Positions 49,745 to 61,669 of a DNA stretch of 64,000 nucleotides are shown in pieces. Under the pieces are notes generated by a model. That model was not told the DNA's origin, searched no databases, and was given only the letters and a program-made list of their open reading frames with translations. How positions within the stretch are numbered: position 1 is the stretch's first letter; every line of letters starts with the position of its first letter. A program made the translations under genes and the position numbers. Source of the DNA: Siphlonurus alternatus (lineage: Eukaryota > Arthropoda > Insecta > Ephemeroptera > Siphlonuridae). The DNA is taken from assembly GCA_949825025.1 (NCBI GenBank), contig OX463781.1, forward strand, positions 27,227,192 through 27,291,191, given 5' to 3'.

Positions 49745-52700
49745 CGAGTAAAACCTAATTTTCAAAATAATGAAATAAATATATATAAATATTAAACAAT
49801 TGTAAACATTATTTAGATGTAGGATATGTTTTATGCACTCTATACAATTGAGTTTACTCATTTGTTTGTATTTAACGATTATTGTCACCGGAAGTTCCGC
49901 CATCTTTCTTTTATGCGCTGCCATCTTCTTTTCATACGCAATATATATGAGTGACAAGAAAAAGCAACATTAGGAAAGCAATGATCAGCACAATAAAATA
50001 AGTTTATTTAATAAAATGAATCACTTTAAACACTTTATCGTGTATTTTATTCATCCATCATGCTTGCAAACATTAAAAAACATTTAAATACGAGTCGTAA
50101 ATAGTTGTACTCTGTTTTGACTCACTAGTCAAAATGGCTGCTCATGACCGCGATGTTGTTTTTTTTTTTTTGCTAAAAAGTGTAAAGTTGTTTTTTGACG
50201 ACTTGGCAACATTGTTATCCCATCCAGTTAAGCTAAGAGCAAAGTTGCCGAGTTGTGCAGTTTTTATGAAGGCTTGTATCTCAAAAAGTAAATGGTAAAA
50301 TATAATTATTATTTCATCATAATTCTATTTAAAATAATTATTGTTTTTTAAGCTAAAATTTGAATCCATTATTCCGTACCATTAAGGAGATAGAAATTTG
50401 CATTTGATAACATGCGTTTTTTATATATCGATTTAAAAAATATTGGCACTGAATTTAGGTGTTTTTTATTGCATTAAAATTTTTATTTATTTTTTCTATA
50501 TGCAATGCTGAAAAAATTGGAGTGATTTACCATTTCCTAAGACCAGTGACAATAATCCTTAAAGGGGGAATATAAATTATTTATAACAATAAATACAAAA
50601 CAATTTAAATAGTAAATTATAATTAACATTATTATAAACAATACCTCTGAAACAAACATGGATATAACTTATATTGAAAGAAATTATAATGTGTATATTT
50701 TACACGAAATTCATGAAAATATTTTTATAACTGTACAGTTCTAACAAAAGGCAAATTTATTAATGTTGCTATGGATATTTTTTTTCTTCATATCATGGAT
50801 AAAAACTTATAGAACTTTTTTATTACATTACCAAAGTACACTGGCGGAGAGCCAGAAAGTTATTATTCGCGTTGTCAATTGACATGCATGGATGCTTGAA
50901 GAGTTACAAAATAAATAGATACCTCCTCAAACGTTGAAAATATAAATTTCTTTGCTATAATATAGTGAAATTACGGCTACCGCACCAATGGTAACGGTTC
51001 AAGTGTATCGAATTGTATGTAAAAAAAACTCAAATCTGACAACACCTATCAGTTATACATTGTTATTGTTATGTTTACATTTTCACTGGTACCGCTACTT
51101 TTCTATCATAGCTTCATCTCTATCATTCTGAATTTTTACCAAAGAAAAATTAGAAGAAAAGGTAGTACCATCTTCACAAATATAGTTTTTAATATTAAAA
51201 ATTTGAAACTTGTGTCTCTCTTTTATTGCAAATATAACTATTTTTTTCATTTAATATCTTAGAGTGTATAAAGCTAAACACAATTCCCTGATTGTACTAT
51301 CTGTTATGCTCTTAACACCACGGGCAAAGCTAGACGTAAAGTAAATGTTTTTGGTTGCTTGAGGGTAGGAAAGTCGGCCACTGGTTGTTGCGGTAGGGGT
51401 GATATCATTTCTACTCCCGCCGGCTTGAGGGGGGAGGGGGAGGGTGTCATTTTCGTTGCACCGCCGCGAGATGGATGGCAGCTCAGCGCTTTCCCATTTC
51501 CTCCACTGAACGTCACTGCGATTCGCTTTTGTTTTCTGACTTGGGATTTAACTTTTATAGACGCGCACACTTTGACACAAAAAATAAATAAAATAAAGTT
51601 AAAGGGAATACTAAACTAGAAAAAGATTGAATCAATCGTTTAAAAAAAAAAGAGAGATTTATTTTTCATCGAATCTTTTTGACAGAAAAACAAACAAATA
51701 AAAATATACATGGTATAAGTACATAATCAATAATGTGTACAATGCAACTACTGTATTTTTTTTTTAGCAATATCTAGTTTTTTACTGCATATCATAATAA
51801 TGTATTTTATACAAATTGCATGGCATTGATTGTATTCCACGGATGTATTCAAAAACATAAATGCAACTGTGCTAATAATAATATAATACTTATTTAGTTC
51901 TTATTAACAATTAGTGACTGATTTAGATTTATATAATAGAATTATTTTTCTTAAAAATCATACATAAATGTACACAATTTTAAAACAAGTTATCGATATC
52001 TTTAAAAAAAAAAGTTTAAAAGGGTTTTCAGACAATTAGTTAAATGAATTAATTTCTCTTAATGCCAATAATTGTTATTAATATGTTTTCTTACCTTTTT
52101 GAAGTGTATCACCCATGCTTTATTTTTACTTGTTATTTATTATATATTCGTAAATATATTTGTAATTGGAAGAATAAAAATATATTGAATTTTCCCAAGA
52201 TCCGAGAAATTTGTTCAATAATAATTATTAATAATTAACTGTTATAAATATTACACTTTCTCGTACCACAGAATAATAATCATATAATTATTTACCGAAA
52301 AATTTCTTATACATGGAGTTAATGAGAAGCAAAGATGCGGGATATTACTATAACTTAAAAAAGAGACGTTCTTGACTCCCGAGAATGTAACATCCTGTAA
52401 AGCAGGCAACATTTCTCGCACTAAAGAACAAACAATAGCATACTTTACAGGGGCGTAAACTTAAAATTTAACTTTTCATGTTATGTGTGAAAATATTAAA
52501 CTCGGGCTTATTTTTAATACATACAATAAAAATATACAGTTTAGTAAACAATTAATCATTAAATACTATAGTATAAGATTTAATGTAACCACGCCATATT
52601 GTGTTATTTTTTTATTACTCAAGAATATTTTACATTTTTTTTATAAACGTTCGTAAATTTTTTTAGTATAATAGAAGTAATTATTATAACCTCAAACGGT

Positions 52701-53135
52701 GCACTTGAAAATTCATTGTCGTCATTATGCTACGAGTGTTTAAAGTTTGTAACTGCTGTTGCTTGCAGTTCGCCGGCTTCTTATTAGCAATAATACGACA
52801 CTGTAATAACTGGTTTAATGTGCTTCAAGCGATGCTGCTCTGAAGGCCGGCACTTACTTCGTTTTTACAGCCTCTTTAATTTTGATTGGACATAAAATTA
52901 GCTTGCTGCTGATGAGCGCACACTACAAGTTTGTCCCACATAAACAGTACCTTTTAATATTAGCAAAGATTGTATAAATGATTATTTTAATACTAATTTT
53001 ACGTTCATTAAAATATTATAATAACAATATGGCAATAGTTGTTAGAATCTATGCAACTTATTATATATTTATATAATAAGTACAAATATAATTATTACAT
53101 ATAATTTATATAATATATATATTTATAATATATAT
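49745..53135. other. AT-rich stretch with a GC-rich patch at 51355-51545
   Basis: The patch is open on both strands (86-88 codons). The minus-strand frame MCASIKVKSQVRKQKRIAVT followed by a Pro/Ser-rich part could be an exon, but no clear donor is present. It includes GGGGGGAGGGGGAGGG. No other gene seen. Confidence 0.35.
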
Positions 53136-53138
53136 AAT

Positions 53139-53460
53139 AATGGAGTATTGACCTCAATTTTTTTATTGCAGAAATGGATAGAGGGTGCAAAGTTATGCTA
53201 CCCTGATTTTTTTCAGATTTTTTAGAGCCCGGGAACTATTTTTAAAAAATTATTGAAAGTTCTTTTTATGACGTCACGAGACGCCGCTCCTTAAGAAAAA
53301 GATAGGACTTGACGCCGCGTGACGTCACAAAAAGGACTTTCAATAATTTTTTAAAAATACTTCCCGGGCTCAAAAAAATCTGAAAAAAATCAGGGTAGCA
53401 CAACTTTTTACGCTCTATCCATTTCTGCAATAAAAAATTTTGAGGTCAATACTCCATTGT
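53139..53460. mobile_element. Palindromic MITE, family A, full copy
   Basis: ATGGAGTATTGACCTCAA at the left is mirrored at 53440-53457. The arms share TTTATTGCAGAAATGGATAG, TATGCTACCCTGATTTTTTT and AACTATTTTTAAAAAATTAT with the copy at 17.3 kb. The loop has TGACGTCACGAGACGCCG and GACGCCGCGTGACGTCA around AAGAAAAAGATAGGACTT. The outermost ~20 bp differ from the 17.3-kb copy. Confidence 0.8.
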
Positions 53461-53464
53461 TACT

Positions 53465-55820
53465 TAATTATATGTGTTTAATTTTCTCTTATTAATTTTG
53501 TGTGCATGGTAAATAAACAACCTGCATATATTTTTTTCATTGTGTATTGGGACTTACAATTAGATGTATCTGTCAATTTTGTCTCATTTTTGATTTGATA
53601 TAATTATAGCCTTGTTTTGCATGTGACGATCATAATAAGTAAAACGTGTAGTTGAAATACCTACATGACACCAATTGGCATTTGCGTCATGATGTTTTTG
53701 TTTCCACAGTTGTAGGCTCCATGCAACTAACTTTTGCTTCCCACCTCCACCACTTTACATTCGTGACTCCCACTCACTTCCACTAGTTTCGTCGTGGGCG
53801 AAGAGTTGAGCAGCGTGTCACCTTTCTTTTAATGACAGACTACCCTCGCTTTGGAGTCTGAATGGATTATCCCATTAAAACAAACGCGTGATTATAATCT
53901 CGCAAATTGACTACTTATTAATTCAAATCTTACGTTACCTGAGTAGCATTTTATCACCTGATAGAACAAAAAAAAATTAAATCGAGTGGTAACTTATTTA
54001 TAAAAGATCAAAATTTCAATGATTTTTCTATTTTTTTTAAGTTCCTTTCAGATTCTTTTGAATCAATCAACTTGATACTTTTTCCGATACCACGTTAATA
54101 TAAAGTATAAGTATAGAAAAAAGCAATAGATTTACCTGCAACATTGAAACAAATACAGAAGGAAATATGTGCCGTGTTCCCCGGCGGGAAAATGTTCTCC
54201 ATAAGGTACCATGTTACATTTTATTTTTTATTTTTACTCTGTCAGTAAATACAAAATTTTAATTAAAACATCTATCCCCCTTTTGATTTTGAATCAAGAA
54301 ATCAGTTTTTCTGTACAATCTAAAATTTTGCTTTTACGTCCAAACGGCAATTTCTGGTTGTTTTTTTACATAGGTTTTGATAGAACGAAGAAAACGCAGC
54401 AAAATCAGTTGAATTGAAGCCTCTATTCTGAAACAATTATACACAATACAAAACATCTTTACCATGAACAAACTACATATGCATATGTCTAGGAAAAATA
54501 TTGAGATTTCCCGATCACAGAATTATTCCTGTTACTTGCAAACGCAATGTGGGACTGAGAATTTATTTAAATTTTGGATGATAAAATCTAGGAATGCATT
54601 GACCGATGAAATAAGGCCTGGCAGTAGCCGAAACTATTGCTGCCGAGAGTACAAGATCCACTCTGAGTTATGTGCACCAGATTGTAGCTGCTGTGTGTGA
54701 GTCGCCAGTTTGAGTTAGCTATTCACATTACATTGTTTTGCGGGTGATAAAGTGCATGTTTCTATTACACAGGAATGTTTGTTTATTCCAAACGTGGTTA
54801 TAATTCACAGATTCACTTTTTACAGCTATGTGTATATTTATTGTGTTATATTTACTATTATGTAAATGTAATATATAGCATCCCAAGAATAAATTTTGAT
54901 TCTATAAATTTTTAAAGAGTTTTATAAAGTAAATAATTACAATACTGTAAAAAATATAATTGCATGAGCAATAATTTTATTTATGAATATGGCATACAAT
55001 CTGTAAAAGAATTAATAATTAAGAGAAGAAATTTTAATAAAAATCAACTCCCGATTTACCTTATATATTATACATTTTTTACCATACAAATAGTCCTAAT
55101 AGAACTTGGGGAAAATTATACGTAATGCTATATCTGTTTTTAAAATAAAATATTAATTTGAATTATTTATCAAACATGCGAAACAAATATTTGATATCAA
55201 CATAAAATTTTTCGCATATATATAGAGGTTGTCTAAAAACAAAACACTAATACTGTTCGTTATAACTTATTCTCCTCTTGAAAAAAAGAATAATAATATA
55301 ATAATAATAATGACAATATTACCATATAAAAACATTGTCTTCTTTTGATGTTTAAAACAAAAACTATATATAATTATAGTACACTATACGTATTATTTTT
55401 GTATATTATGTTCACAAAGTAAATCATGTTTTTGTAGTATTTATTACAACTCTGCGACGAATTGCCAAGCGATAAAAACACCATTGACACAAGCTTTCAA
55501 AAGTTGTTATCATTAAAGTTTGAAAGAAGAATAAAACTTTTTATTTTTGTTTCCTCAATGTATATCATCAACTCTTTTTTTTTATCGGACAGTTTCTATT
55601 TCATATTGATGACTTAGCAATTGAAGGTACTTCATTTTCATGTCCACATCGAAAAATATCATTCTTTTTCAAGCACGGCAATATTTTATAAATGTGTCCA
55701 GTTTTTATCATGTACACTTTAAGTCATACGGTATGGTATATCTTCCTGATGTCCCAACGCTGGAGCTCCTGAAGATAAAGTGATGGAGATGCTTCAGTGT
55801 TCGCATTTAAATTTGCTAAC
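53465..55820. other. AT-rich stretch; Cys-rich short ORF at 54464-54700
   Basis: The 78-codon plus-strand ORF at 54464-54700 ends RNYCCREYKIHSELCAPDCS and CCV. It has no signal peptide and no obvious acceptor, and I do not recognise it. The first 50 bp (53518-53560) again resemble a left arm of MITE family A. Confidence 0.3.
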
Positions 55821-55825
55821 TTTAC

Positions 55826-56218
55826 TTAAGGTAGAGATAATACGAATCAGCTGTTCGACATAGTCTCCTTTAATTAATATGTAAACCTTAGCACATTCAC
55901 AAAAATTCTGAAATTTTTTGGAGAGGCAGATTTTAGTGCCTAAAAGCCATACAAAAAATTTCAAAACAATTTAACGAGTCATTTTTTTTTTTTTTTAATT
56001 TTCAGCATAGGGCTTTCCCATGGTGAAGAGACAAACTAAAAACTTAAAAAAAAGTCTAGTTAAATTGTTTAGAAATATTTTGTATGACTTTAAGCATTAA
56101 AATCTGCCTGTCAAATTTTTTTTTTGAATATTTATGAATTTGCTAAGGTTTACATATTAATCAAAGGGGACTACGTCGAAAAGCTGATTCGTATTACCTC
56201 TACCTTAAAACAGTTAAA
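55826..56218. mobile_element. Fold-back MITE, family B, copy 3
   Basis: TTAAGGTAGAGATAATACGA and, reversed, TTTAAGGTAGAGGTAATACG bound arms with CTTAGCACATTCACAAAAAT, GTGCCTAAAAGCCATACAAA and their mirror. Full length 393 bp. A 61-codon ORF over its right arm is spurious. Confidence 0.8.
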
Positions 56219-56345
56219 AATAAATTGTATAACTCTAATGATGTTTTCTTGCTCAAAGAACTGTTATTATTTTTTGTTACATTTTGTCCACAAAGAAGGA
56301 AAAAAATAACAACACTTATTTGGCTGTCCAAAACCTACATCAATG

Positions 56346-56397
56346 TAGAATAGAATAGAAATGTACTTCATTGCGGCGAGGTTTAGGCAAGCTCATT
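56346..56397 (-). mobile_element. Retroposon 3' end, second copy with short TTCTA tail
   Basis: Minus-strand GAGCTTGCCTAAACCTCGCC then GCAATGAAGTACATTTCTAT matches 24521-24595; it ends in only about two TTCTA units. Confidence 0.6.
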
Positions 56398-56399
56398 CT

Positions 56400-57146
56400 T
56401 AGTTAATATATTTATTGATCTGTAATTTTGTAATATTATAAAGTTTTAGAGCAATGTAAATAATATCAGCAATTTATAATGTATATAGTACAAACTAAAA
56501 GAAAAAATAAAATAAAATAAAATAAAATAAAATAAAATATTTTCGTCTGTTATTTATTTCTTAAATTTATTTCTAGAGTCATCCCACGGTGAAAAAAAAT
56601 CGAATAAAAAAATCAGTTACAGGAATGACGAAAGAAAATGTACACATATATAAAAAGTACTTTAGTCAATGTTAGTAAAATTACTTAACAAAGCAAGTTC
56701 GTAAATGAATACAATGAAATTTTTTCGAGTTTTATTTCCTGTTACAAAGATTCGCCTTTCCTTTATTTTTCTACATAAAAATGAATAATTTCATAAAAAA
56801 AATGAAAGGTAATAAATGCTGGTTTAATTATAAAAAATGTTCAGAGATTAAGTGCGTGCATGACGTAGTAGGTTGACATTAACGACGCGAGGAAATCCCG
56901 GGCAATCAATCAACCCCCTTACACCCTGTCACCCTCTACATGATGGTTAACCCGAGACAACTTTGCAGAATTAAATAAACAAGATACCAAGTCAATATTT
57001 CACCCCTCACCTGACACACGTTAAGTAGATATTACCTGCCTATAAACTTTTATCCACATGTGTAAACTTTTAAATGTGTGCAGCTTATAAATTATTTAGT
57101 TCAATATACAAAATAAGTCAACAAAATTTTATTTTTATTCAAAGGT

Positions 57147-57186
<40 letters not shown>

Positions 57187-57460
57187 TCACTCCATTAAAT
57201 TTAAGCAATGCATAAATACGATTAAATTATATATTATTTAATGAACATAACAACATAACATATATCTTTCGGGACATCGCAGTTTGTGCTGCAGAGACTC
57301 TGTAAACTTACAATGATGTGAATTTACAAGTAGTAATATTGCATTAGCGCGATTCACAAAGGTTTTTCACTAACTCGGATATAATAATGCAATTGAGTTG
57401 GGTTGATAAGAACCATGGTTGATGGCACAGATAGTTATTTTTAGATAAATATTTCATGAA
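56400..57460. other. AT-rich stretch, no gene
   Basis: A TAAAA tandem lies at 56507-56537 and a T homopolymer of about 32 at 57150-57181. Nothing else recognised. Confidence 0.5.
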
Positions 57461-57463
57461 TAT

Positions 57464-57847
57464 TGTCACGTGGCGGTTTAGTTAAAAATAATAGTAATTT
57501 ATTAAGTAACGCGGAAGTGCAGCTCTGTGGTTATGCACGCAATGCTGATGCGTCTAGACGCCGCATCAGCATGGCAGTGCAATGGCTTGCAGGTATTGCT
57601 GACACTTCAGGTTTGGGAGTTATATAAGCCGCCCCGTGACTTGGTCACTGGGTTCTCTGAAAGAATACAAATACTTATAATTATTGTACTCCTTGTGGCC
57701 GGCCCTGCCGGGCTCGGTCGCATGTATTATTATATTAATTAATTAAAGTGGATCCACAAAATCATCGAGTCTGCATCCTTGTTCCCATCCACGGGAAGGT
57801 CCCGTTCAAGATACACACGGAGTGGTGCAACCAGCCGCTCCGTGACA
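57464..57847 (+). mobile_element. Solo LTR (Gypsy-like)
   Basis: It starts TGTCACGTGGCGG and ends CTCCGTGACA, with 6-bp terminal inverted repeats TGTCAC/GTGACA. It is flanked by the 4-bp direct repeat ATAT (57460-57463 and 57848-57851). It has a TATA box (TATATAAG, 57621) inside, then GC-rich leader sequence. At 384 bp it fits an LTR; the 4-bp duplication fits Ty3/Gypsy-type integrase. No internal region, primer-binding site or second LTR follows, so it is a solo LTR. Two ORFs within it are not genes. Confidence 0.75.
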
Positions 57848-57851
57848 ATAT

Positions 57852-59015
57852 GTCTCGGTGACAGGATAATGTTTCGTGTTTCGATTGCATTTTGTGCAGA
57901 TAGGTGTCTTAAAAAAAATAAAGAAATAATGAGAAGAAAATTACAATTTAACGCAACTGATCATTTATAATAATTATTGGAATTCAAGAAGATAAAAGGA
58001 TAAAATAAATTAAATAATAATAATGGATAATAGGAGTGATTCACGCAGGAGTTTTCCAGGTGTCTTACTAAATGCGGTTAGTGTCATTGCTCTAAATGTA
58101 GTTTGAGAAAGCTGGTAAAATATTTTCCTTTTTATAATTATTTCTTTCGTAACTTCCAACAATTGCAAAATTAAATATTATTTTCATCTTTCAAAAATAA
58201 GATATTGTTAACACCTTTATGATCTTGCTCCCTAAAAGACAAGTGAAGATAGTTCTAGGGGGAGGTAAGAGGTGCAAGTAATTCCAAAATATTTGAATGC
58301 CCCTTCACTTTTCTGGAGATGAATAAAACGAAACATTTCACCTAACTAGCGACGAACATTGAGCAATATAATTCTCTGATTTACATCATGCTTTGACATT
58401 TACAATAAATTTACATTTATTATTACAATAAAGTAATTATATTCTATTTAGTAACATTTTATAATATCACGCTACTTTTTACTGAACAGCCCACACAATA
58501 ATATGATTTACATTAAATTCTATGTTTGTTTGTATAATGCAAACAGAGCTATTAAAATTCTCTGTACACTATCTATCTTGTCCTATTATTATATTTTATA
58601 TCATCATTGATTTTATATATAACTTTAAAACATGATATACATTATACAACATTTATAACCTACATATATAGATGGTTATTAAATTTGCACAACAGTAAAT
58701 GGAATAACTAATGTGAAAGAATGATTTTAATGTAAATTCTATTTACTAACAAAAAATCAATTTAACCATGATGAAAAATAAGCATTAATTAATAATATTA
58801 TCATAAAATATCTATAACTACATATAAATTTATATGCTTGCAGATATCAATGCTGCAACTCATTATTGTTAATATTACAATAATCAGTTTAGAGTCAAGG
58901 ATTAAAATTATCTTATCAAAGGATGAGTACATGTAAGAGATTTTCTTATCAGTATTCTAATTTTCATCACTGAGATACGCGAAGAGACAGACTATAATAC
59001 ATATATTAATCATTT
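57852..59015. other. AT-rich intergenic stretch upstream of NRF-6-like gene
   Basis: No clear TATA box or other core promoter element can be assigned with confidence. A short GGGGGAGGTAAGAGG tract is at 58258. Repeats are not recognised. Confidence 0.4.
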
Positions 59016-59019
59016 CACC

Positions 59020-61400
59020 ATGAACCGCATCCTCGCGAGTGTACTGTTCTTAATTCTAGTTTCCAGTACGTATTCTCTTGAATTAGGACGTAATATTAGT
59101 CCTTCGTGCTCTGTTCACATATCATACTACTTCAATCAACTTAACACTGGATCATTATGGGCATTACAGATGCTAGATTCTACTACAAAAGTACCAGATG
59201 GACTTCTTTATGGTAACGTTTACCAATTTGGTAATTTTGATGAGTGTTTATCAGTTCGAGTAAGTGAAGATGGTCAGCAGTTTCAAGGTCAATACTGCAG
59301 TACCAGATTGACAGTGGTCTCGCAGGATGGCATTTTGGCAAACGGGACGGTTCTTCAGTGGGCTTTGTGTGTACCGTCCTCTTGTTCGCCGGATGATGTC
59401 ACGCAGCTGGTGCACGTCCTGGCGCCCTCGCTGTTGCCGCAGCTGAACGTGACTGCACAGGTCGTTCAGGAGAGCTGTTACGTCACGAGGGACCACGCCC
59501 CCTTCGAGGCTGGCACAATCGCCGTTCTGACTCTAGAGGGAGTCTTGGTGATTTTGGTGATCGTCTCAACCGCACTCGGCTACTTCTGGTCGCGATGGAC
59601 CAACCATATTTACCTTTCCACAAAACCAGGTGTGTTGATTGGTACTCAAGTTAGTGGAATATTGGAGCTTTCACTACGTTACATGACGATCATGTATTAT
59701 AACTGTAATTGTTATTGTAATAATAATGATATGAAGATGAGGCATTGGGAACTAATTCGTATAAATAACTATAATGTACTGTATATAATAATTGTAAATA
59801 GTTATTGTTGTAGAGAGTGCAACAGAACTTTTGATGCAGTACATTTTGAATGCCTGTACTTGATTGATATAAATCTAAAAAAGAACTTGACACAAGATAT
59901 TCTATACAGTACAAACTGCACGGGTGGTTTATTTAAAAAATATTGTAGTAGTATATGGAGTAAAAATAATATTATACAGAAAAAACATGTTTTGACAATA
60001 AATTTAATTGTAAAAACATACTCTTTTTATTTCATTGATAATCTAAAACAGACTTTCTCATTCCACTTGCAGAGCAGAGCCACTGGTGGTCTCTTCTTGA
60101 ACCTTGGAATGGCCGCGAGACAGCCCGGCGCCTCTTCTCCACCACTCCTGACGCCGGCGCCTTGCATTGTCTTCACGGAATCCGAGCATGCTCCATGCTG
60201 TGGATCCTTCTGGGCCATCGGACCAGTGATGTCATTAATGGACCTTTGTCCAACAAGGTCCCAGCCATGCAGGTGTACAAGAAACCGTTCGCCATGACCA
60301 TCGTGAACGCCTACGTCGCTGTGGACACTTTTCTTCTTCTGTCCGGGCTGTTAATATGTTATACGAGCATGAGGGACATCCAGCGCTACAAATCATTTCG
60401 TCTCATCAAGTTTTATGTCTACAGATATCTCCGTCTTTCAGTACCATATGCATTCATAATATTGTATTACATCTTCATACAACCACATGTAGGATATGGA
60501 CCAATATGGCGTGAAGATGAAGGTTGTAAAAATTATTGGTGGAGTGCATTAACATATACACAAAATTATAATGAATTTGGTAAATATTGTGTAACACAAA
60601 CATGGTATTTAGCTGTAGATATGCAATTAGCATTTTTATCTCCTTTAGTTATTATACCATTATATTATTCTAAAAAAGCTGGTATTCAAATATTATCAAT
60701 ATTAATTTTAATATCTTGTTTTATACCATTTACAGTAGCTTATATTAATGAGTTATTTTGGGCTTACCATGGCACGAATGTATGGGACAACTACCTGTTC
60801 ACCACTATCATGTATTTTCCTACACATACTAGAGCTTCGCCATACCTGTGTGGTATTCTCCTTGGTTACTTCTTGTTTAAGACCAAAGGGTTGAGGATCG
60901 AGGTCTCGAGGATATGGTTGGTGATTGGTTGGTGTCTGACCACGTTTGCCTCCCTGACCATCGTGTTCTCCCTATGTTTACCGTACCAGCCGGGTTTCCA
61001 GTACCACAAACTCGACTCCGCATTCTATAATGGCTTCCATCATCTCGGATGGTCAGCCTCGGTATCTTGGATCATATTTGCGTGTGTTAATGACTATGGA
61101 GGTGTAGTTAATAAAATTCTATCGTGGAAATTCTTTCTGCCATTAAGTAGACTTACATATGCAGCTTATTTATCTCAGTTTTTAATTATTACCTATGATG
61201 TAAATAACTCAAGAAATCCTAATTATTTCACTTATTTTCAAGCAGTTCGTAAGTTTTTAGGAGATTTACCAATGGTGTTAGGTATTTCCATGTTCTTGTA
61301 CTTTACTGTCGAAGGACCGTTGATGGTTATTTTAAAACAAATTTTCACACCCAAGGCTAAACAAAATCCACCTGTGATTACAGTGACACAAGTTGATTGA
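59020..61400 (+). CDS. NRF-6-like (nose resistant to fluoxetine) acyltransferase-3 family membrane protein
   Basis: Two exons: 59020-59629 and 60073-61400, joined phase 1 (CCAG/GTGTGT donor, CACTTGCAG acceptor), give 645 aa. Residues 1-19 are a signal peptide. About 25-155 form the NRF extracellular domain with Cys at 30, 76, 93, 117, 122 and 153. A membrane segment spans about 165-189. From about 234 the acyltransferase-3 domain begins with LHGIR (237-241), WILLGH (247-252, candidate catalytic His252) and VDTFLLLSGLL (287-297). It continues with CKNYWWSAL and QTWYLAVDMQLAFLSPLV and further membrane helices to a hydrophilic C-terminal tail. Length and order match the family (C. elegans nrf-6/ndg-4, implicated in lipid or drug transport across epithelia); the chemistry is unproven. 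The start context is CACCATGA. It appears intact. The single intron and alternating base composition are discussed in the findings. Confidence 0.92.
59630..60072 (+). other. Intron of NRF-6-like gene, stop-free in exon-1 frame
   Basis: 443 bp and A/T-rich, with donor GTGTGT and acceptor TTTCCACTTGCAG. Not a multiple of 3, so retention shifts exon 2 out of frame and ends at 60297. Removing it restores the family's conserved residues (EQSHWWSLLEPWNGRETARR) at the junction, which confirms the splice. Confidence 0.85.
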
Positions 61401-61659
61401 TTTGTGTTCGCTCGAGAGGTGGAATATGATTTGTTGCTAAAGTATCAAACTAACTTTTTTTCCTGATGTTGCATGCTCTATTTTCTTTTCACGCTCTCAA
61501 GAACTATCATTTTCGTAAAAAAAAAAAAAAAAAAAAAAAATACATAAGTATCTTCACAATAATTCATTATTGATAATAAGCAGTTTCCACATTTTAAAAG
61601 GAAAGAAAATAATATTTCACTTCCTGCTATACTAACTTATAATTTAGGATGTCCACTAC

Positions 61660-61665
61660 AATAAA
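61660..61665 (+). terminator. Candidate polyadenylation signal of NRF-6-like gene
   Basis: AATAAA about 260 bp after the stop codon, downstream of an A homopolymer at 61519-61541. It is the first canonical hexamer I see on this strand after the gene. Confidence 0.4.
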
Positions 61666-61669
61666 CATA

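Noticed and set aside
49361..49957. 198-codon minus-strand ORF of Lys/Glu/Arg repeats, and its plus-strand Phe/Leu/Ser mirror
   Set aside because: Produced by the (TTTTC)n microsatellite: a 5-bp unit leaves all frames open, so length is no evidence of coding.
59251..59914. Minus-strand ORFs inside the NRF-6-like gene
   Set aside because: Shadows of the plus-strand coding frame and of the intron's composition.
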